NCBI RefSeq assembly: GCF_900187385.1
Contig: NZ_FYEY01000001.1
Span: 1,302,001-1,366,000, forward strand
Direction: 5' to 3'
From: Streptomyces sp. 2114.4
Lineage (GTDB): Bacteria; Actinomycetota; Actinomycetes; Streptomycetales; Streptomycetaceae
Length of the DNA stretch: 64,000 bases
Below, piece by piece: positions 8,413 through 18,033 of the stretch (the first letter of the stretch is position 1; every line of letters starts with the position of its first letter). The notes below the pieces were generated by a model. That model saw only the letters and a program-made list of their open reading frames with translations. It was not told where the DNA came from and ran no database searches. Made by a program: the position numbers and the translations under genes.

Positions 8413-10644
8413 ATGCGACGCCTCACGCGCCCCGGCCCTGCTCCCCGCCCCTCCCCCGCGCGTCGGCGGGAGCCGGCCCGGCCGGGGAATCTGCCCGCGG
8501 AGCTGGGCGGCTTCATCGGCCGCCACGACGAACTGGCCGCGCTGGCACGGCAGCTGGAATCCGCCCGGCTGGTGACCCTCACCGGCCTGGGCGGCGTCGG
8601 GAAATCGCGGCTTGCCCGCCAGGCGGCAGGGATCTTGCAGGATCGCTTCTGCGATGGGGTGTGGCTGGTCGAACTGGCCGCCCTGCGCGAGCCGCACCTC
8701 CTGGAGCACACCGTCGCCGAGGCGCTGGGGGCCACCGACCACAGCGGCCGCCCGATGCGCACCGCGCTGTGCGATCTCCTCGCCGACCGGGACCTGCTGC
8801 TCGTCCTGGACGGCCACGAGCACCTGGTCGACGCCTGTGCCGACCTGACCGGAGCGCTGCTGCGCCGTGCCCCCGGGCTGAAGGTGCTGGCCGCGGGCCG
8901 GCGGCCGCTCGGGCTGGACGGTGAGCGGACCGTGCCGCTGCCGCCGATGAACACCGCCGACGCGGCCGCCCTCTTCGCCGAGCGGGCCGCCGCCGTCGTC
9001 CCCGGGTTCACCGTCGGGCCGGCCGACGAGGCGGCGGTCACCGAGCTCTGCGAACGGCTGGACGGCATTCCGCTCGCGCTGGAACTGGCCGCCGGACGGC
9101 TGCGCGCCCTGTCCGTGGACCAGGTGCTGCACCGGCTCGACGACCGTTTCCGGCTGCTGACCGGCATCCGCCCGCGCCGCTCCCCCGAGCTCTCGGACCC
9201 GTCCGGGCAGGAGGGGGCCCCGTCCACGCTCCCGGCGCCGCGCGAGCCGGGCGGGCCCCCGTCCCGCCACCGGACGCTGCGTACCGCGATCGGCTGGAGC
9301 CATGAGCTGTGCACCCCCGAGGAACGGCTGCTGTGGGCGCGGCTGTCGGTCTTCGCCGGGCAGTTCGACCTGGAGGCGGCCGAATACGTCTGCTCGGGGC
9401 CGGAGCTGCCGGCCGGTGAACTCCTCGACGTCCTCACCGAGTTGGTCACCCAGTCGGTGCTGGTGCGCGAGGAGACCGCGGCCGGGGTCCGCTACCGGAT
9501 GCTGGACACCGTAGGGGCCTACGGGGCGGGCTGGCTGGCGGTGACGCCCGACGGCGATCGGCTGCGGCGGCGGCACCGCGACTGGTACCTGGGGCTGGCC
9601 ACCTGGTGCGAACTGGACTGGTTCAGCTCCCGGCAGGCCGAGATCGCGGCCCGGATCGAGGCCGACCTGCCCAATGTGCGGGCGGCGCTGGAACAGAGCC
9701 TGGAGAGCCCCGCCGATACCCACCTGGGCCAGTACCTGGCGGGCACGCTGTGGTTCTACTGGGTTGGCTGCGGCCGGCTCGCGGAGGGCCGGCACTGGCT
9801 GGACCGGGCCCTGGAGCTGGAGAGCACCCACGACGAGGCGCGGATGAAGGCGCTGTGGGTGGCCGGCTATGTCGCGGTGCTCCAGGGGGACACCGTCGGC
9901 GCGCTGGGGGCCCTGCAGGAGTGCCGTGACGAGGCCGAGCGGACCGGCAACGCCACCGCGGCCGCGTATGCGCTGCACCGCACCGGCTGTCTGGCCCTGG
10001 TCAGCGATGACCTGCCGCGCGCCGAGAAGCTGCTGCGCGCGGCGCTGGAGCGCTACCGGGAGATCGGCGAGCTCAACAGCAATGTGCTGCTGGGGCAGGT
10101 CGAGCTGGCGATGGCAGTGGCCTTCCAGGGCGAGCTGGCGGACGCGGTGCGCCTGTGCGAGGACGTCCTGGAGGTGTGCGAGGAGCACGGCGAGCGCTGG
10201 ACGCTGGCGTACGCCCTCTACGTGCTGGCCTTCGCGGCCTGGTCCGGCGGCGACGGCGGGCGGGCCCGTGCGCTGCTGGAGGAGTGCCTGGCCATCGATC
10301 ACACGTTCCACGATCTGCTCGGGGCGGTGCTGGCGATCGAGCTGCTGGCCCTGGTGACGGTCGGCGAGGGCGACGCGGAGGAGGCGGCGGTGCTGCAGGG
10401 CGCCGCCGGGCGGATCTGGCCGTCGGTGGGGCTGCCGCTGTTCGGCTCGCGGCACTTCAACCAGCCGCACGCACGGTGCGAGGAGCAGGCGCGTGAGCGG
10501 CTGGGGGACGAGCGCTACGAGCACTTCCGGCGCGCGGGTGAGCGGCTGGACCTGGACGCGGCGGTGGCCCGGGTCCTGCGGCCCGCCGGCCTGCTGCCCG
10601 CACGGCTGCGCCCGGTGCCGGACACGGCACCCGGGCGCCAATGA
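8413..10644 (+). CDS. STAND/NB-ARC-type ATPase with TPR-like C-terminus, no visible DNA-binding domain
   Basis: A 743-aa cytoplasmic protein. The N-terminus (1-30) is Pro/Arg-rich. Walker A T-G-L-G-G-V-G-K-S lies at residues 57-65, with a Walker B-like LLLVLDGHEHL near residue 133. The ATPase module (to about 370) resembles the AfsR/LuxR-type large regulators, and is followed by a helical repeat region. Those relatives normally carry an N-terminal SARP domain or a C-terminal LuxR helix-turn-helix; here neither is present. The ATG at 8413 is preferred to a TTG at 8374, which coincides with a -35 box. It is convergent with rpsD. Confidence 0.85.
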   Translation: MRRLTRPGPAPRPSPARRREPARPGNLPAELGGFIGRHDELAALARQLESARLVTLTGLGGVGKSRLARQAAGILQDRFCDGVWLVELAALREPHLLEHTVAEALGATDHSGRPMRTALCDLLADRDLLLVLDGHEHLVDACADLTGALLRRAPGLKVLAAGRRPLGLDGERTVPLPPMNTADAAALFAERAAAVVPGFTVGPADEAAVTELCERLDGIPLALELAAGRLRALSVDQVLHRLDDRFRLLTGIRPRRSPELSDPSGQEGAPSTLPAPREPGGPPSRHRTLRTAIGWSHELCTPEERLLWARLSVFAGQFDLEAAEYVCSGPELPAGELLDVLTELVTQSVLVREETAAGVRYRMLDTVGAYGAGWLAVTPDGDRLRRRHRDWYLGLATWCELDWFSSRQAEIAARIEADLPNVRAALEQSLESPADTHLGQYLAGTLWFYWVGCGRLAEGRHWLDRALELESTHDEARMKALWVAGYVAVLQGDTVGALGALQECRDEAERTGNATAAAYALHRTGCLALVSDDLPRAEKLLRAALERYREIGELNSNVLLGQVELAMAVAFQGELADAVRLCEDVLEVCEEHGERWTLAYALYVLAFAAWSGGDGGRARALLEECLAIDHTFHDLLGAVLAIELLALVTVGEGDAEEAAVLQGAAGRIWPSVGLPLFGSRHFNQPHARCEEQARERLGDERYEHFRRAGERLDLDAAVARVLRPAGLLPARLRPVPDTAPGRQ

Positions 10645-10654
10645 GCCCGCCGCC

Positions 10655-10678
10655 TCTCCCGCCGCGAGGGCGGGGAGA
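10655..10678. terminator. Hairpin between convergent genes
   Basis: TCTCCCGCC at 10655-10663 pairs with GGCGGGGAGA at 10669-10678 (one bulged G) around a 5-nt loop. It lies between the stop of the ATPase gene and the stop of rpsD and could serve both. It has no U-tract, as is common in Streptomyces. Confidence 0.45.
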
Positions 10679-10719
10679 CGACGGGCCGAGCGCGTGGCGC
10701 GCGGTGCCTGCTGCGGTGC

Positions 10720-11331
10720 TTAGCGGGCGTAGTACTCGACGACGAGCTGCTCGTCGCAGATCACCGGGATCTCCTTGCGGTTCGGGTCCCGGTCGAGACG
10801 GAACGCCAGAGCCGGCAGGTTGACCTCGAGGTAGCGCGGGGTCTCACCGTCGGTGTCGTAGCCACCCTCGCGGGCGACCTGGAAGGGGTGCTTCTCGCGG
10901 CTGCGCTCGCGGACCATCACGACGTCGCCGGGGCGGACGCGGAAGGACGGCTTGTCGACCTTGCGGTCGTTCACCGAGATGTGGCCGTGGACGACCATCT
11001 GACGAGCCTGGTAGATGGTGCGGGCGATGCCCGACCGCAGGACGAGCGCGTCCAGACGGCGCTCAAGCTCGATGATCAGCGCTTCGCCGGTCTTGCCTTC
11101 GACCTTCCGAGCGCGGTCGTAGGCACGCGCCATCTGGCGCTCGCTGATGTCGTACTGCGCACGCAGGCGCTGCTTCTCGAGCAGACGGACCTTGTAGTCA
11201 CTGCTCTGCTTGCGGCCACGGCCGTGCTCGCCGGGCGGGTAGGGACGGGCCTCGAAGTACTTGACGGCCTTCGGCGTCAGCGCGATGCCGAGCGCGCGGG
11301 ACTTCTTGACCTTGGGACGCGACTGGTTCAC
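10720..11331 (-). CDS. rpsD: 30S ribosomal protein S4
   Basis: Primary-assembly protein of the small subunit. It has 203 aa, with the S4 RNA-binding fold at about residues 93-155 ([11 protein letters not shown] onward) and the typical SYDVREPNYL-like tail replaced by [24 protein letters not shown]. The N-terminal zinc-binding cysteines of some S4 proteins are absent (C-minus type). The start is GTG with GGAGGA eight bases upstream. It stands alone, away from the alpha operon, as I recall for other Streptomyces. Confidence 0.96.
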   Translation of the reverse strand: MNQSRPKVKKSRALGIALTPKAVKYFEARPYPPGEHGRGRKQSSDYKVRLLEKQRLRAQYDISERQMARAYDRARKVEGKTGEALIIELERRLDALVLRSGIARTIYQARQMVVHGHISVNDRKVDKPSFRVRPGDVVMVRERSREKHPFQVAREGGYDTDGETPRYLEVNLPALAFRLDRDPNRKEIPVICDEQLVVEYYAR

Positions 11332-11353
11332 GTGGAACGTTCCTCCATGTAAG

Positions 11354-11372
11354 TTAGGTGAGGCTTACCTTA
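11354..11372. promoter_or_regulatory. Iron box (DmdR/IdeR-type operator)
   Basis: The 19 bases TTAGGTGAGGCTTACCTTA match the DmdR1/IdeR/DtxR consensus TTAGGTTAGGCTAACCTAA at 16 of 19 positions and keep the dyad. The site lies 22 bp upstream of the rpsD GTG and 15 bp upstream of the DUF2470 ATG. It most likely represses the DUF2470 gene when iron is plentiful. Confidence 0.8.
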
Positions 11373-11387
11373 GCGCGAGGAGAACGC

Positions 11388-12266
11388 ATGTTTCGACCTG
11401 GGATCCCCCTGCCCAGTGCACACCGCACCGAGGCGGGTCAGCCGCGTCCCGTGGAAGGCGCCCAGCGGCCCTCTGCCGCCGAGCGCATACGAACCCTCGT
11501 CGAATCCCATGGTATGGCGTCCTTGAGCATCCCCGGTGTCGAGGACCCCGACGAAGCCGGCCTCGCGGCTCCTGTCTGCCGGACCGTGACACCCGGTGGA
11601 GACGTGCTGTTGCTGGTTCCTGGGGACTCTGCGGCGGCTCGGGCGGCCGCGCACGCACAGGACGACGACCTCACAGCCGTGATGGAGATCACGGACGTCG
11701 CCCCGGTTTCGGTGCCTCACCGCATCCGCGGACGGGCCTGGGTGGCCGGCTGGCTGACCCCCGTACGCAATGACCAGCGCGCCGAGGCCGCCATGCTGCT
11801 CGCCGAGCGGCACCCGGTGGGCGAGCTGCTGGGCATCGGTGAGGCGCTGCAGCCGGACCCGGCACCGGGCCTGTACGGGCGGACCGCCTGGATGATGCTG
11901 CGCCTGGAGGTCGGCGAGGGCGCGGTGGACGACCTGTGGGGCGCCGAGCCCGTCGAGCCCGACGAGTTCGCGGTCGCGGCCCCCGATCCGCTGGCGCCCC
12001 ACGAGGCGGAGCTGCTGCAGCATCTGCATTCCGCGCACAGCGAGCAGGTGCGCGGGCTGTGTGCCCTGCTGGGCGAGCGCAAGGATGCCTGCGGGGTGGG
12101 CGACCGGGCCGTGCCGGTGGGCCTGGACCGCTTCGGCCTGCGGGTCCGCTTCACCGACGCCGAGCAGCGGTCCTTCGACGCGAGGTTCGACTTCCCCGAG
12201 CCCGTGCGGGACGTGACGGAGCTGCGGCGGGCGATGCATCTGCTCTTCGAGGCGGCGGCCGGGTAG
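11388..12266 (+). CDS. DUF2470-domain protein, probable iron/haem-related
   Basis: A 292-aa soluble protein. The N-terminal part (about 20-195) resembles the split-barrel flavin/haem fold found with this domain, and DUF2470 lies at about 205-285 beginning HEAELLQHLHSAHSEQV. DUF2470 occurs in HugZ-type haem-utilisation proteins and in plant tetrapyrrole-binding proteins. The ATG at 11388 has GAGGAG seven bases upstream and is preferred to an earlier start at 11358, which would lie inside the iron box. The iron box supports an iron-starvation role. Haem degradation itself is inference. Confidence 0.85.
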   Translation: MFRPGIPLPSAHRTEAGQPRPVEGAQRPSAAERIRTLVESHGMASLSIPGVEDPDEAGLAAPVCRTVTPGGDVLLLVPGDSAAARAAAHAQDDDLTAVMEITDVAPVSVPHRIRGRAWVAGWLTPVRNDQRAEAAMLLAERHPVGELLGIGEALQPDPAPGLYGRTAWMMLRLEVGEGAVDDLWGAEPVEPDEFAVAAPDPLAPHEAELLQHLHSAHSEQVRGLCALLGERKDACGVGDRAVPVGLDRFGLRVRFTDAEQRSFDARFDFPEPVRDVTELRRAMHLLFEAAAG

Positions 12267-12280
12267 CCGGGGCGTGCGGA

Positions 12281-12340
12281 GCGGCCGGCCCTGCTCGGTG
12301 GCGGCCGGCCCTGCTCGGTGGCGGCCGGGGCTACTCGGTG
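12281..12340. repeat. Three 20-bp tandem repeats overlapping the rarA stop
   Basis: The unit GCGGCCGGCCCTGCTCGGTG occurs at 12281-12300 and 12301-12320, with a two-base variant at 12321-12340. The last copy contains the rarA stop codon (CTA on this strand). The array therefore looks like a duplication of the 3' end of rarA into the convergent intergenic space. Confidence 0.85.
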
Positions 12341-13701
12341 GCGGCCTCGCCGGAGGCCGAGCGCAGGCGGGCGCGGACCCGCTCGGCCACATCGGCGTAG
12401 CGTGCCTCCGCGCCATGGCGGGTGGGTTCGTAGTAGCGCTTGCCGTGCACCTCGTCCGGTGCGTACTGCTGGGCCGCGATACCGCCCGGCAGGTCGTGCG
12501 GGTACTGATAGCCCTGGCCGTGGCCGAGCTTCTGCGCGCCCTTGTAGTGGCTGTCGCGCAGATGCGGCGGTACCGCACCCGCCTGACCCGCCCGGACGTC
12601 CGCCAGGGCGGCGTCGATCGCCAGGTACGCGGCGTTGGACTTCGGCGCCAGGGCGAGCGCGATGGTGGCCTGGCTCAGCGTGATCCGCGCCTCCGGGAAG
12701 CCGATCACCGCCACGGCCTGGGCGGCGGCCACCGCGGTCTGCAGGGCCGTCGGATCGGCCAGCCCGATGTCCTCGCTCGCCGAGATCATCAGCCGGCGGG
12801 CGATGAAGCGCGGGTCCTCCCCCGCCTCGATCATGCGCGCGAGGTAGTGCAGCGCGGCGTCGACGTCCGAGCCCCGGATGGACTTGATCAGCGCGCTGGC
12901 GACGTCGTAGTGCTGGTCGCCGTCCCGGTCGTACTTCACCGCCGCCCGGTCGACGGACTCCTCCAGCGTCTGGAGGGTGATCTCCTTCTCCCCCTTGGAC
13001 AGCGCGGATCCTGCACCGGCCTCCAGCGCCGTCAGCGCCCGCCGGGCATCGCCGCCGGCGATCCGCAGCAGATGCCGCTCGGTGTCCTCGGGGAGGGTGA
13101 CCGCGCCCGCCAGCCCGCGCGCATCGCTCAGCGCGCGGCGCAGCAGCCCGCGCAGGTCGTCGTCCGTGAGGGGTTCGAGGGTCAGCAGCAGCGAGCGGGA
13201 CAGCAGCGGCGAGATCACCGAGAAATACGGATTCTCGGTCGTCGCGGCGATCAGGGTGACCCAGCGGTTCTCCACGGCGGGCAGCAGGGAATCCTGCTGG
13301 GCCTTGCTGAAACGGTGGATCTCGTCCAGGAAGAGGACGGTCTCCTTGCCGAAGCCGCCCGAGGCGCGCCGGGCGCCGTCGATCACCGCGCGCACCTCCT
13401 TGACGCCCGCCGTGATGGCCGAGAGCTCCACGAAGCGCTTGTTCGTCGCCTGGCTGACGACATAGGCGAGGGTCGTCTTGCCGATGCCGGGCGGCCCCCA
13501 CAGGAACACCGACGACGGCCCCGCGGGCCCGCCGTTCCCCTCGCCCACCAGCCGCCGCAGCGGCGAGCCCGGCTTGAGGAGATGCTGCTGGCCCACGACC
13601 TCGTCGAGGGTGCGCGGACGCATCCGCACGGCGAGCGGGGACCCCGCGGGGTCCTTCTCCTGGCGGTCTTCGGCAGCGGCGGTGAACAGGTCGGGCTCCA
13701 C
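12331..13701 (-). CDS. rarA: Replication-associated recombination ATPase RarA/MgsA
   Basis: AAA+ clamp-loader-like ATPase acting at stalled forks. It has 456 aa from the GTG at 13701 (AGG nine bases upstream); a second GTG at 13707 is possible. Walker A GPPGIGKT is at about 69-76, Walker [10 protein letters not shown] near 122, sensor 1 TTENP near 150 and the MgsA C-terminal domain from about 270. It is convergent with the DUF2470 gene. The stop codon lies inside a tandem repeat. Confidence 0.93.
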   Translation of the reverse strand: MEPDLFTAAAEDRQEKDPAGSPLAVRMRPRTLDEVVGQQHLLKPGSPLRRLVGEGNGGPAGPSSVFLWGPPGIGKTTLAYVVSQATNKRFVELSAITAGVKEVRAVIDGARRASGGFGKETVLFLDEIHRFSKAQQDSLLPAVENRWVTLIAATTENPYFSVISPLLSRSLLLTLEPLTDDDLRGLLRRALSDARGLAGAVTLPEDTERHLLRIAGGDARRALTALEAGAGSALSKGEKEITLQTLEESVDRAAVKYDRDGDQHYDVASALIKSIRGSDVDAALHYLARMIEAGEDPRFIARRLMISASEDIGLADPTALQTAVAAAQAVAVIGFPEARITLSQATIALALAPKSNAAYLAIDAALADVRAGQAGAVPPHLRDSHYKGAQKLGHGQGYQYPHDLPGGIAAQQYAPDEVHGKRYYEPTRHGAEARYADVAERVRARLRSASGEAATE

Positions 13702-13731
13702 GATCACGAGCCTAAGCCACCCCACTGACAA

Positions 13732-13762
13732 CGCCCCGGCGCCGTTGACGGCGGCCGGGGCG
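13732..13762 (-). terminator. Hairpin downstream of the VKOR gene
   Basis: CGCCCCGGCGCCG at 13732-13744 pairs imperfectly with CGGCGGCCGGGGCG at 13749-13762. On the minus strand it is followed by TTGTC. It lies between the VKOR stop and the rarA start. A second small hairpin (CTAGGGG / CCCCTAG, 13802-13820) overlaps the VKOR stop itself. Confidence 0.6.
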
Positions 13763-13816
13763 TGCGGGGGTTCGTGCGGGCGGCCCGGGGGGCGTTTGGC
13801 CCTAGGGGTGTCTCCC

Positions 13817-14458
13817 CTAGATCAGCGTGCTCCAGTACGACCACCACTTGGTGAGGATCAGCATCGCGATCACGCCGTACCAGACCACGGGCACCACCCA
13901 GTGGAACTCCACCACCGCGGCGCGCAGCCCCGCGGGAACCGGGATGATGCCGTGCTTGAGGTTGTGGGCGGTGGTGTACCAGAACATCAGGATGGTGACG
14001 CACCAGGTCAGCGTGCACCACAGGCACAGCGCGTTGATGCTGTACAGCGACTGGGTCATCAGCCACATACAGAAGACCGCGGCGAGCCCGGTGCCGATGT
14101 TCAGCCCGATCCAGTACCAGCGGCGGAAGCGGGCGCCCGCCAGCAGGGCCATCCCGACCGCCATGACCACGCCGAAGCCGACCAGCCCGGCCATCGGGTT
14201 CGGGAAGCCGAAGACCTCCGCCTGCTTGCTCTGCATGACGCTGCCGCAGGAGATGATCGGGTTGAGGCTGCAGGCCGGCTTGTAGTTCGGGTCCTTCAGC
14301 AGCTCGAACTTGTCCAGGGTGATGACCCAGGCCGCCAGCAGCCCCAGCGCGCTGGTGATCACCAGGAGCAGCGCGAGGCCGCGGCCGGAACCGATGCTGC
14401 CCGCGCCGCTCGCGTGGTCGTCGTCGGTGGACACGTCGTCAAGCGCTGTCGTCGTCAT
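13817..14458 (-). CDS. Vitamin K epoxide reductase (VKOR) family protein
   Basis: Integral membrane thiol-oxidase partner, which recycles DsbA-type oxidants by passing electrons to menaquinone. The 213-aa protein has a first helix at about 27-47 and three or four more. The active-site CLWC is at residues 145-148 and the shuttle cysteines are Cys63 and Cys71. The last stretch (WWSYWSTLI) is aromatic. The ATG at 14458 follows an Asp/Ser-rich cytoplasmic N-tail. It may pair with the DsbA-like protein at 51624, though that is inference. Confidence 0.92.
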   Translation of the reverse strand: MTTTALDDVSTDDDHASGAGSIGSGRGLALLLVITSALGLLAAWVITLDKFELLKDPNYKPACSLNPIISCGSVMQSKQAEVFGFPNPMAGLVGFGVVMAVGMALLAGARFRRWYWIGLNIGTGLAAVFCMWLMTQSLYSINALCLWCTLTWCVTILMFWYTTAHNLKHGIIPVPAGLRAAVVEFHWVVPVVWYGVIAMLILTKWWSYWSTLI

Positions 14459-14805
14459 ATCGCCGTTCCGTCGATCCCTGGGGAGATGGGGCTGAACACA
14501 CGGGTCCGCGAGCGCGGCACCGCCGTTCATTCTGCCCCAACTCCACCATGACCCACTGTGCGATGAACATAAAGACGAGGCGGCCGCACACAGCGTTCTC
14601 TCAGGCTTCGCCCCGCTCCGGCCCACCCGGCCGCCGCACCGGCCCGCCCGGCCGCCGGTCCGGGGCGCGCCCCCGCCGGTGCGGCGGCCCCGGAATCCCT
14701 CCGCCGGGATGACAGCCGCGACCGGCGTTGACACCGGACGCCGGCAGCACGAGGGGCCCGGACGGCAGATCGCCGTCGGGCCCCTCACCCGCTCGCCGTG
14801 CGGCC
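14459..14805. other. Intergenic region between hisS and the VKOR gene
   Basis: This 347-bp stretch has no gene that I can support. It holds the hisS terminator (14751-14786) and, toward 14459-14600, presumably the VKOR promoter, although no convincing -35/-10 pair is visible. Confidence 0.6.
14751..14786 (-). terminator. Terminator of hisS
   Basis: GAGGGGCCCGGACGGC at 14751-14766 pairs with GCCGTCGGGCCCCTC at 14772-14786 (one bulge) around a 5-nt loop, just downstream of the hisS stop. Confidence 0.8.
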
Positions 14806-16068
14806 TCAGCCCAGCCTGCGCCGGACCTCCCCGGCCACGCCGTCCAGCGCCACCGCGGTCTGCTCGCCGCTCTCCAGGTCCTTGAGCTGGACGACGCCCT
14901 CGGCCAGGTCCCGTTCGCCCGCCACCAGCGCCAGCCGCGCGCCGGAGCGGTTGGCGGACTTCATGGCGTTCTTCAGGCCCTTGCCGCCGAACGCGAAGTC
15001 GGTGGCGACACCGGTCCGGCGCAGCTCGGTGACCACACCGAACAGCACCCGGCGGGCCTCCTCGCCGAGCGGGACGGCGTACACCGCGGTGGCGGCGGGG
15101 ATGTCGAGCGTGATGCCCTCCGCCTCCAGCGCCAGGACCGTGCGGTCGACGCCCAGGGCCCAGCCGACGGACGGCAGCGCGGGGCCGCCGATCATCTCGG
15201 AGAGGCCGTCGTAGCGGCCGCCGCCGCCCACCGCGGACTGCGAGCCCAGGCCGTCGTGGACGAACTCGAAGGTGGTGCGGGTGTAGTAGTCGAGGCCGCG
15301 GACCAGCTTCTCGTCGTCCTCGAAGGCCACGCCCGCCGCGGTCAGCAGCTCGCGCACCTGCTCGTGGTACGCCTTGCATGCCTCGCAGAGGTAGTCGCGG
15401 AGCTTGGGCGCCCCGTCGAGCTGCTTCTGCACCGCCTCGCGCTTGTCGTCCAGGACCCGCAGCGGGTTGATGTCGACCCGGCGCCGGGTGTCCTCGTCCA
15501 GGTCGAGCCCGCGCAGGAAGTCCTGCAGCGCGGCGCGGTAGACGGGACGGCACTCCTTGTCGCCCAGGGAGTTGAGCAGGATGCGGAAGTTCCGCAGGCC
15601 CAGCGCGCGGTAGGCCTGGTCGGCCAGGATGATCAACTCGGCGTCCAGCGCCGGGTCTTCGGCGCCGATGGCCTCGGCACCGACCTGGGAGAAGTGGCGG
15701 TAACGGCCCTTCTGCGGACGCTCGTAGCGGTAGTACGAGCCGGAGTACCAGAGCTTGACGGGGAGGTTGCCGGCCTTGTGGAGGTTGGCCTCCAGCGCGG
15801 CCCGCAGCACGGATGCGGTGCCCTCGGGGCGCAGCGCCAGCCGGTCGCCGCCCTTGGTCTCGAAGGCGTACATCTCCTTCGTCACGATGTCGGTGGACTC
15901 GCCGACCCCGCGCGCGAACAGCTCGACGTTCTCGAAGCCGGGCGTCTCGATGTAGCCGTAGCCGGAGTTCTTCAGCGGCGCGGAGATCGCCTCGCGCACC
16001 GCGAGATAGGTGGCGGACTGCGGCGGGATCAGGTCGTAGGTGCCCTTGGGGGCCTTGAAGGTGCTCAC
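14806..16068 (-). CDS. hisS: Histidyl-tRNA synthetase
   Basis: Class II synthetase charging tRNA-His. It has 420 aa from a GTG at 16068 with GAGAG upstream. The protein begins [12 protein letters not shown]. Class II motif 2 is near [14 protein letters not shown] (about 106-120), the HisS-specific [15 protein letters not shown] is near 260, and the anticodon-binding domain occupies roughly the last 95 residues. It starts 11 bp after the hydrolase stop, so the two form an operon, as they do in mycobacteria. Confidence 0.97.
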   Translation of the reverse strand: MSTFKAPKGTYDLIPPQSATYLAVREAISAPLKNSGYGYIETPGFENVELFARGVGESTDIVTKEMYAFETKGGDRLALRPEGTASVLRAALEANLHKAGNLPVKLWYSGSYYRYERPQKGRYRHFSQVGAEAIGAEDPALDAELIILADQAYRALGLRNFRILLNSLGDKECRPVYRAALQDFLRGLDLDEDTRRRVDINPLRVLDDKREAVQKQLDGAPKLRDYLCEACKAYHEQVRELLTAAGVAFEDDEKLVRGLDYYTRTTFEFVHDGLGSQSAVGGGGRYDGLSEMIGGPALPSVGWALGVDRTVLALEAEGITLDIPAATAVYAVPLGEEARRVLFGVVTELRRTGVATDFAFGGKGLKNAMKSANRSGARLALVAGERDLAEGVVQLKDLESGEQTAVALDGVAGEVRRRLG

Positions 16069-16079
16069 GGAAGCTCTCG

Positions 16080-16793
16080 TCACATTCCTCGTCGTGGAGC
16101 CGGACTGAAGCCGTCTCCGAGGCCGGCGGCCACCTCCCGCAGGAAGGGGTTGGTGGTGCGCTCGTGGCCGATGGTGGTCTGGGGGCCATGGCCGGACAGG
16201 ACGACGGTCGAGTCCTCCAGCGGCAGGCACACACGCGCCAGCGACTGCAGGATCTCGGCGTGGTCGCCGCCCGGCAGGTCGGTGCGTCCGATGGAGCCGG
16301 CGAACAGCAGGTCGCCCGAGAAGAAGACCGGCGGGATGTCGGCCTGCTCGGGCATCCGGAAGGTCACCGACCCCTTGGTATGGCCCGGGGCGTGCGCGAC
16401 GGAGAATTCCATCCCGGCGAGCTGCAGGGTGGCACCGTCGCCCAGCTCCTTGACGTCGTCCGGCTCGCCCACCGTGAGCTCGCCCATGAGCTGCTGACCG
16501 ATGGAGCGGCCGAGGGCCTTCTCCGGGTCGCTCATCATGTAGCGGTCCTCGGGGTGGATCCAGGCCGGGACGTCGTGCGCGCCGCACACCGGGACGACCG
16601 AGGCGACGTGGTCGATATGACCATGCGTGAGAACGACCGCGACGGGCTTGAGCCGATGCTTTGCGACCGCGTCCTCGACTCCTGGGGCCGCCTGGTGGCC
16701 CGGGTCGATGATGACGCACTCCTCGCCTGCGGCGGGGGCGACCAAGTAGCAGTTGGTGCCCCAGGCCCCGGCGGGGAACCCGGCAATCAGCAC
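16080..16793 (-). CDS. Metallo-beta-lactamase-fold hydrolase, glyoxalase II-like
   Basis: A 237-aa zinc hydrolase. The metal-binding T-H-G-H-I-D-H is at residues 56-62, a further His lies in HAPGHTKG near 138, and the bridging Asp in [14 protein letters not shown] near 165. The sequence is of the GloB-like branch, so thioester hydrolysis is plausible; the true substrate is unknown. The GTG at 16793 has AAGGA six bases upstream. Immediately followed by hisS and divergent from the cyclophilin gene. Confidence 0.9.
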   Translation of the reverse strand: MLIAGFPAGAWGTNCYLVAPAAGEECVIIDPGHQAAPGVEDAVAKHRLKPVAVVLTHGHIDHVASVVPVCGAHDVPAWIHPEDRYMMSDPEKALGRSIGQQLMGELTVGEPDDVKELGDGATLQLAGMEFSVAHAPGHTKGSVTFRMPEQADIPPVFFSGDLLFAGSIGRTDLPGGDHAEILQSLARVCLPLEDSTVVLSGHGPQTTIGHERTTNPFLREVAAGLGDGFSPAPRRGM

Positions 16794-16955
16794 GTTCGTC
16801 CTTACGGTCGGTGTGGAGGCCGGCCCGCAAGGCCGCTCCTCCCGGACATCTCGGCAGCTCCAGAGCCTACCGGCGGGACTCCCGGCAGGGCGAACCCGTA
16901 TACCGTACGGCCACGGCGCACGAGCGCGATCGATGATCGGACAAGGAGACGACCG

Positions 16956-17783
16956 GTGGTCAGCAAAGATCAGCGGCGGCGGCAGCTCGCCCGCGAGAAG
17001 TACGAGCGTCAGCAGCAACGGCGGTCCGCGGCCCAGCGGAAGGCCAAACGCCGCAATGTGATCATCGCGTCCGTCGCGGCCGTGGCGCTGGCCGCCGGCG
17101 CCGCGGTCTACGCCTCCGCAGGCCTCGCGGGCGGCAGCGACCAGGAGGACCGGGCCGCGGCCCCGACGCCGTCCAAGGCGCCGGACCCCTGCAACCGGCC
17201 CGCGAAGGGCAGCCCGTCGAAGAAGACCTGGCCGAAGGAGCCGGCGATGTCGCTCGACACCTCGGCCTCCTACTCCGCGAAGCTGGCCACGACCTGCGGC
17301 ACGATCGGCATCAAGCTGGACGCCGGCAAGGCGCCGCACACGGTCAACTCCTTCGCCTTCCTGGCCGGCCAGGGCTACTTCGACCACAGCAAGTGCCACC
17401 GCCTGGTGGACGAGGGAATCTTCGTCCTGCAGTGCGGCGACCCGAAGGGCACCGGTCAGGGCACCCCCGGCTACACCATCCCGGACGAGAACCTGAAGGA
17501 CCCGCGGCTCAAGGGCGGCGTCTATCCGGCGGGCACGGTCGCGATGGCGAACCGCTACGACGGGGCGAGCGAGAAGACCCGCAACTCCGGCGGCAGCCAG
17601 TTCTTCCTCGTCTACCAGGACAGCAAGCTGCCGCCGAACTACACACCGTTCGGCACCATCACGGGCGGTATGGACGTCCTGCGCAAGATCGCCAAGGCCG
17701 GTGCCACGACCGACCCGCAGACCCACAACAGTGCGCCCAACGCCACCGTCGTGATCGACAAGGCGTCCGTGCAGAAGTCCTGA
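16956..17783 (+). CDS. Membrane-anchored cyclophilin-type peptidyl-prolyl isomerase
   Basis: Accelerates proline isomerisation, probably in exported proteins. The 275-aa protein has a highly basic cytoplasmic N-tail (1-33), one membrane helix (about 34-54), a Pro/Ala linker and a cyclophilin domain from about 95 to the end, including SGGSQFFLVYQ near 215. The GTG at 16956 has AAGGAG seven bases upstream, so the longer in-frame extension to the left is not used. Equivalent to mycobacterial PpiB in the same neighbourhood. Confidence 0.93.
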   Translation: MVSKDQRRRQLAREKYERQQQRRSAAQRKAKRRNVIIASVAAVALAAGAAVYASAGLAGGSDQEDRAAAPTPSKAPDPCNRPAKGSPSKKTWPKEPAMSLDTSASYSAKLATTCGTIGIKLDAGKAPHTVNSFAFLAGQGYFDHSKCHRLVDEGIFVLQCGDPKGTGQGTPGYTIPDENLKDPRLKGGVYPAGTVAMANRYDGASEKTRNSGGSQFFLVYQDSKLPPNYTPFGTITGGMDVLRKIAKAGATTDPQTHNSAPNATVVIDKASVQKS

Positions 17784-17805
17784 CCGGCCGGACGACCTGG
17801 GGCGG

Positions 17806-17823
17806 CGGGGCCGCGCGGCCCCG
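17806..17823 (+). terminator. Short hairpin after the cyclophilin gene
   Basis: CGGGGCCG and CGGCCCCG flank two bases at 17806-17823, 22 bp past the stop codon. Compact and without a U-tract, so only moderately convincing. Confidence 0.45.
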
Positions 17824-18033
17824 TGCGAACCGCGGAATTTCGTCGTGCTGGATGCGGACAGCGGACCGCCGGTCGCCTAGATTGGCGTTGGGTAGGGTGC
17901 CTGCTCCGACGGCTGCCACCCTCACCCGCAATTCAGCCCGTCGGACCGGCCAGGGCGCGGCTCTGCCGGACAGAAACTGTGGACGATGCCGGGGGGCCGC
18001 GCGCCCCTGTCGGCATCATGTGGAGGAGGCGCT

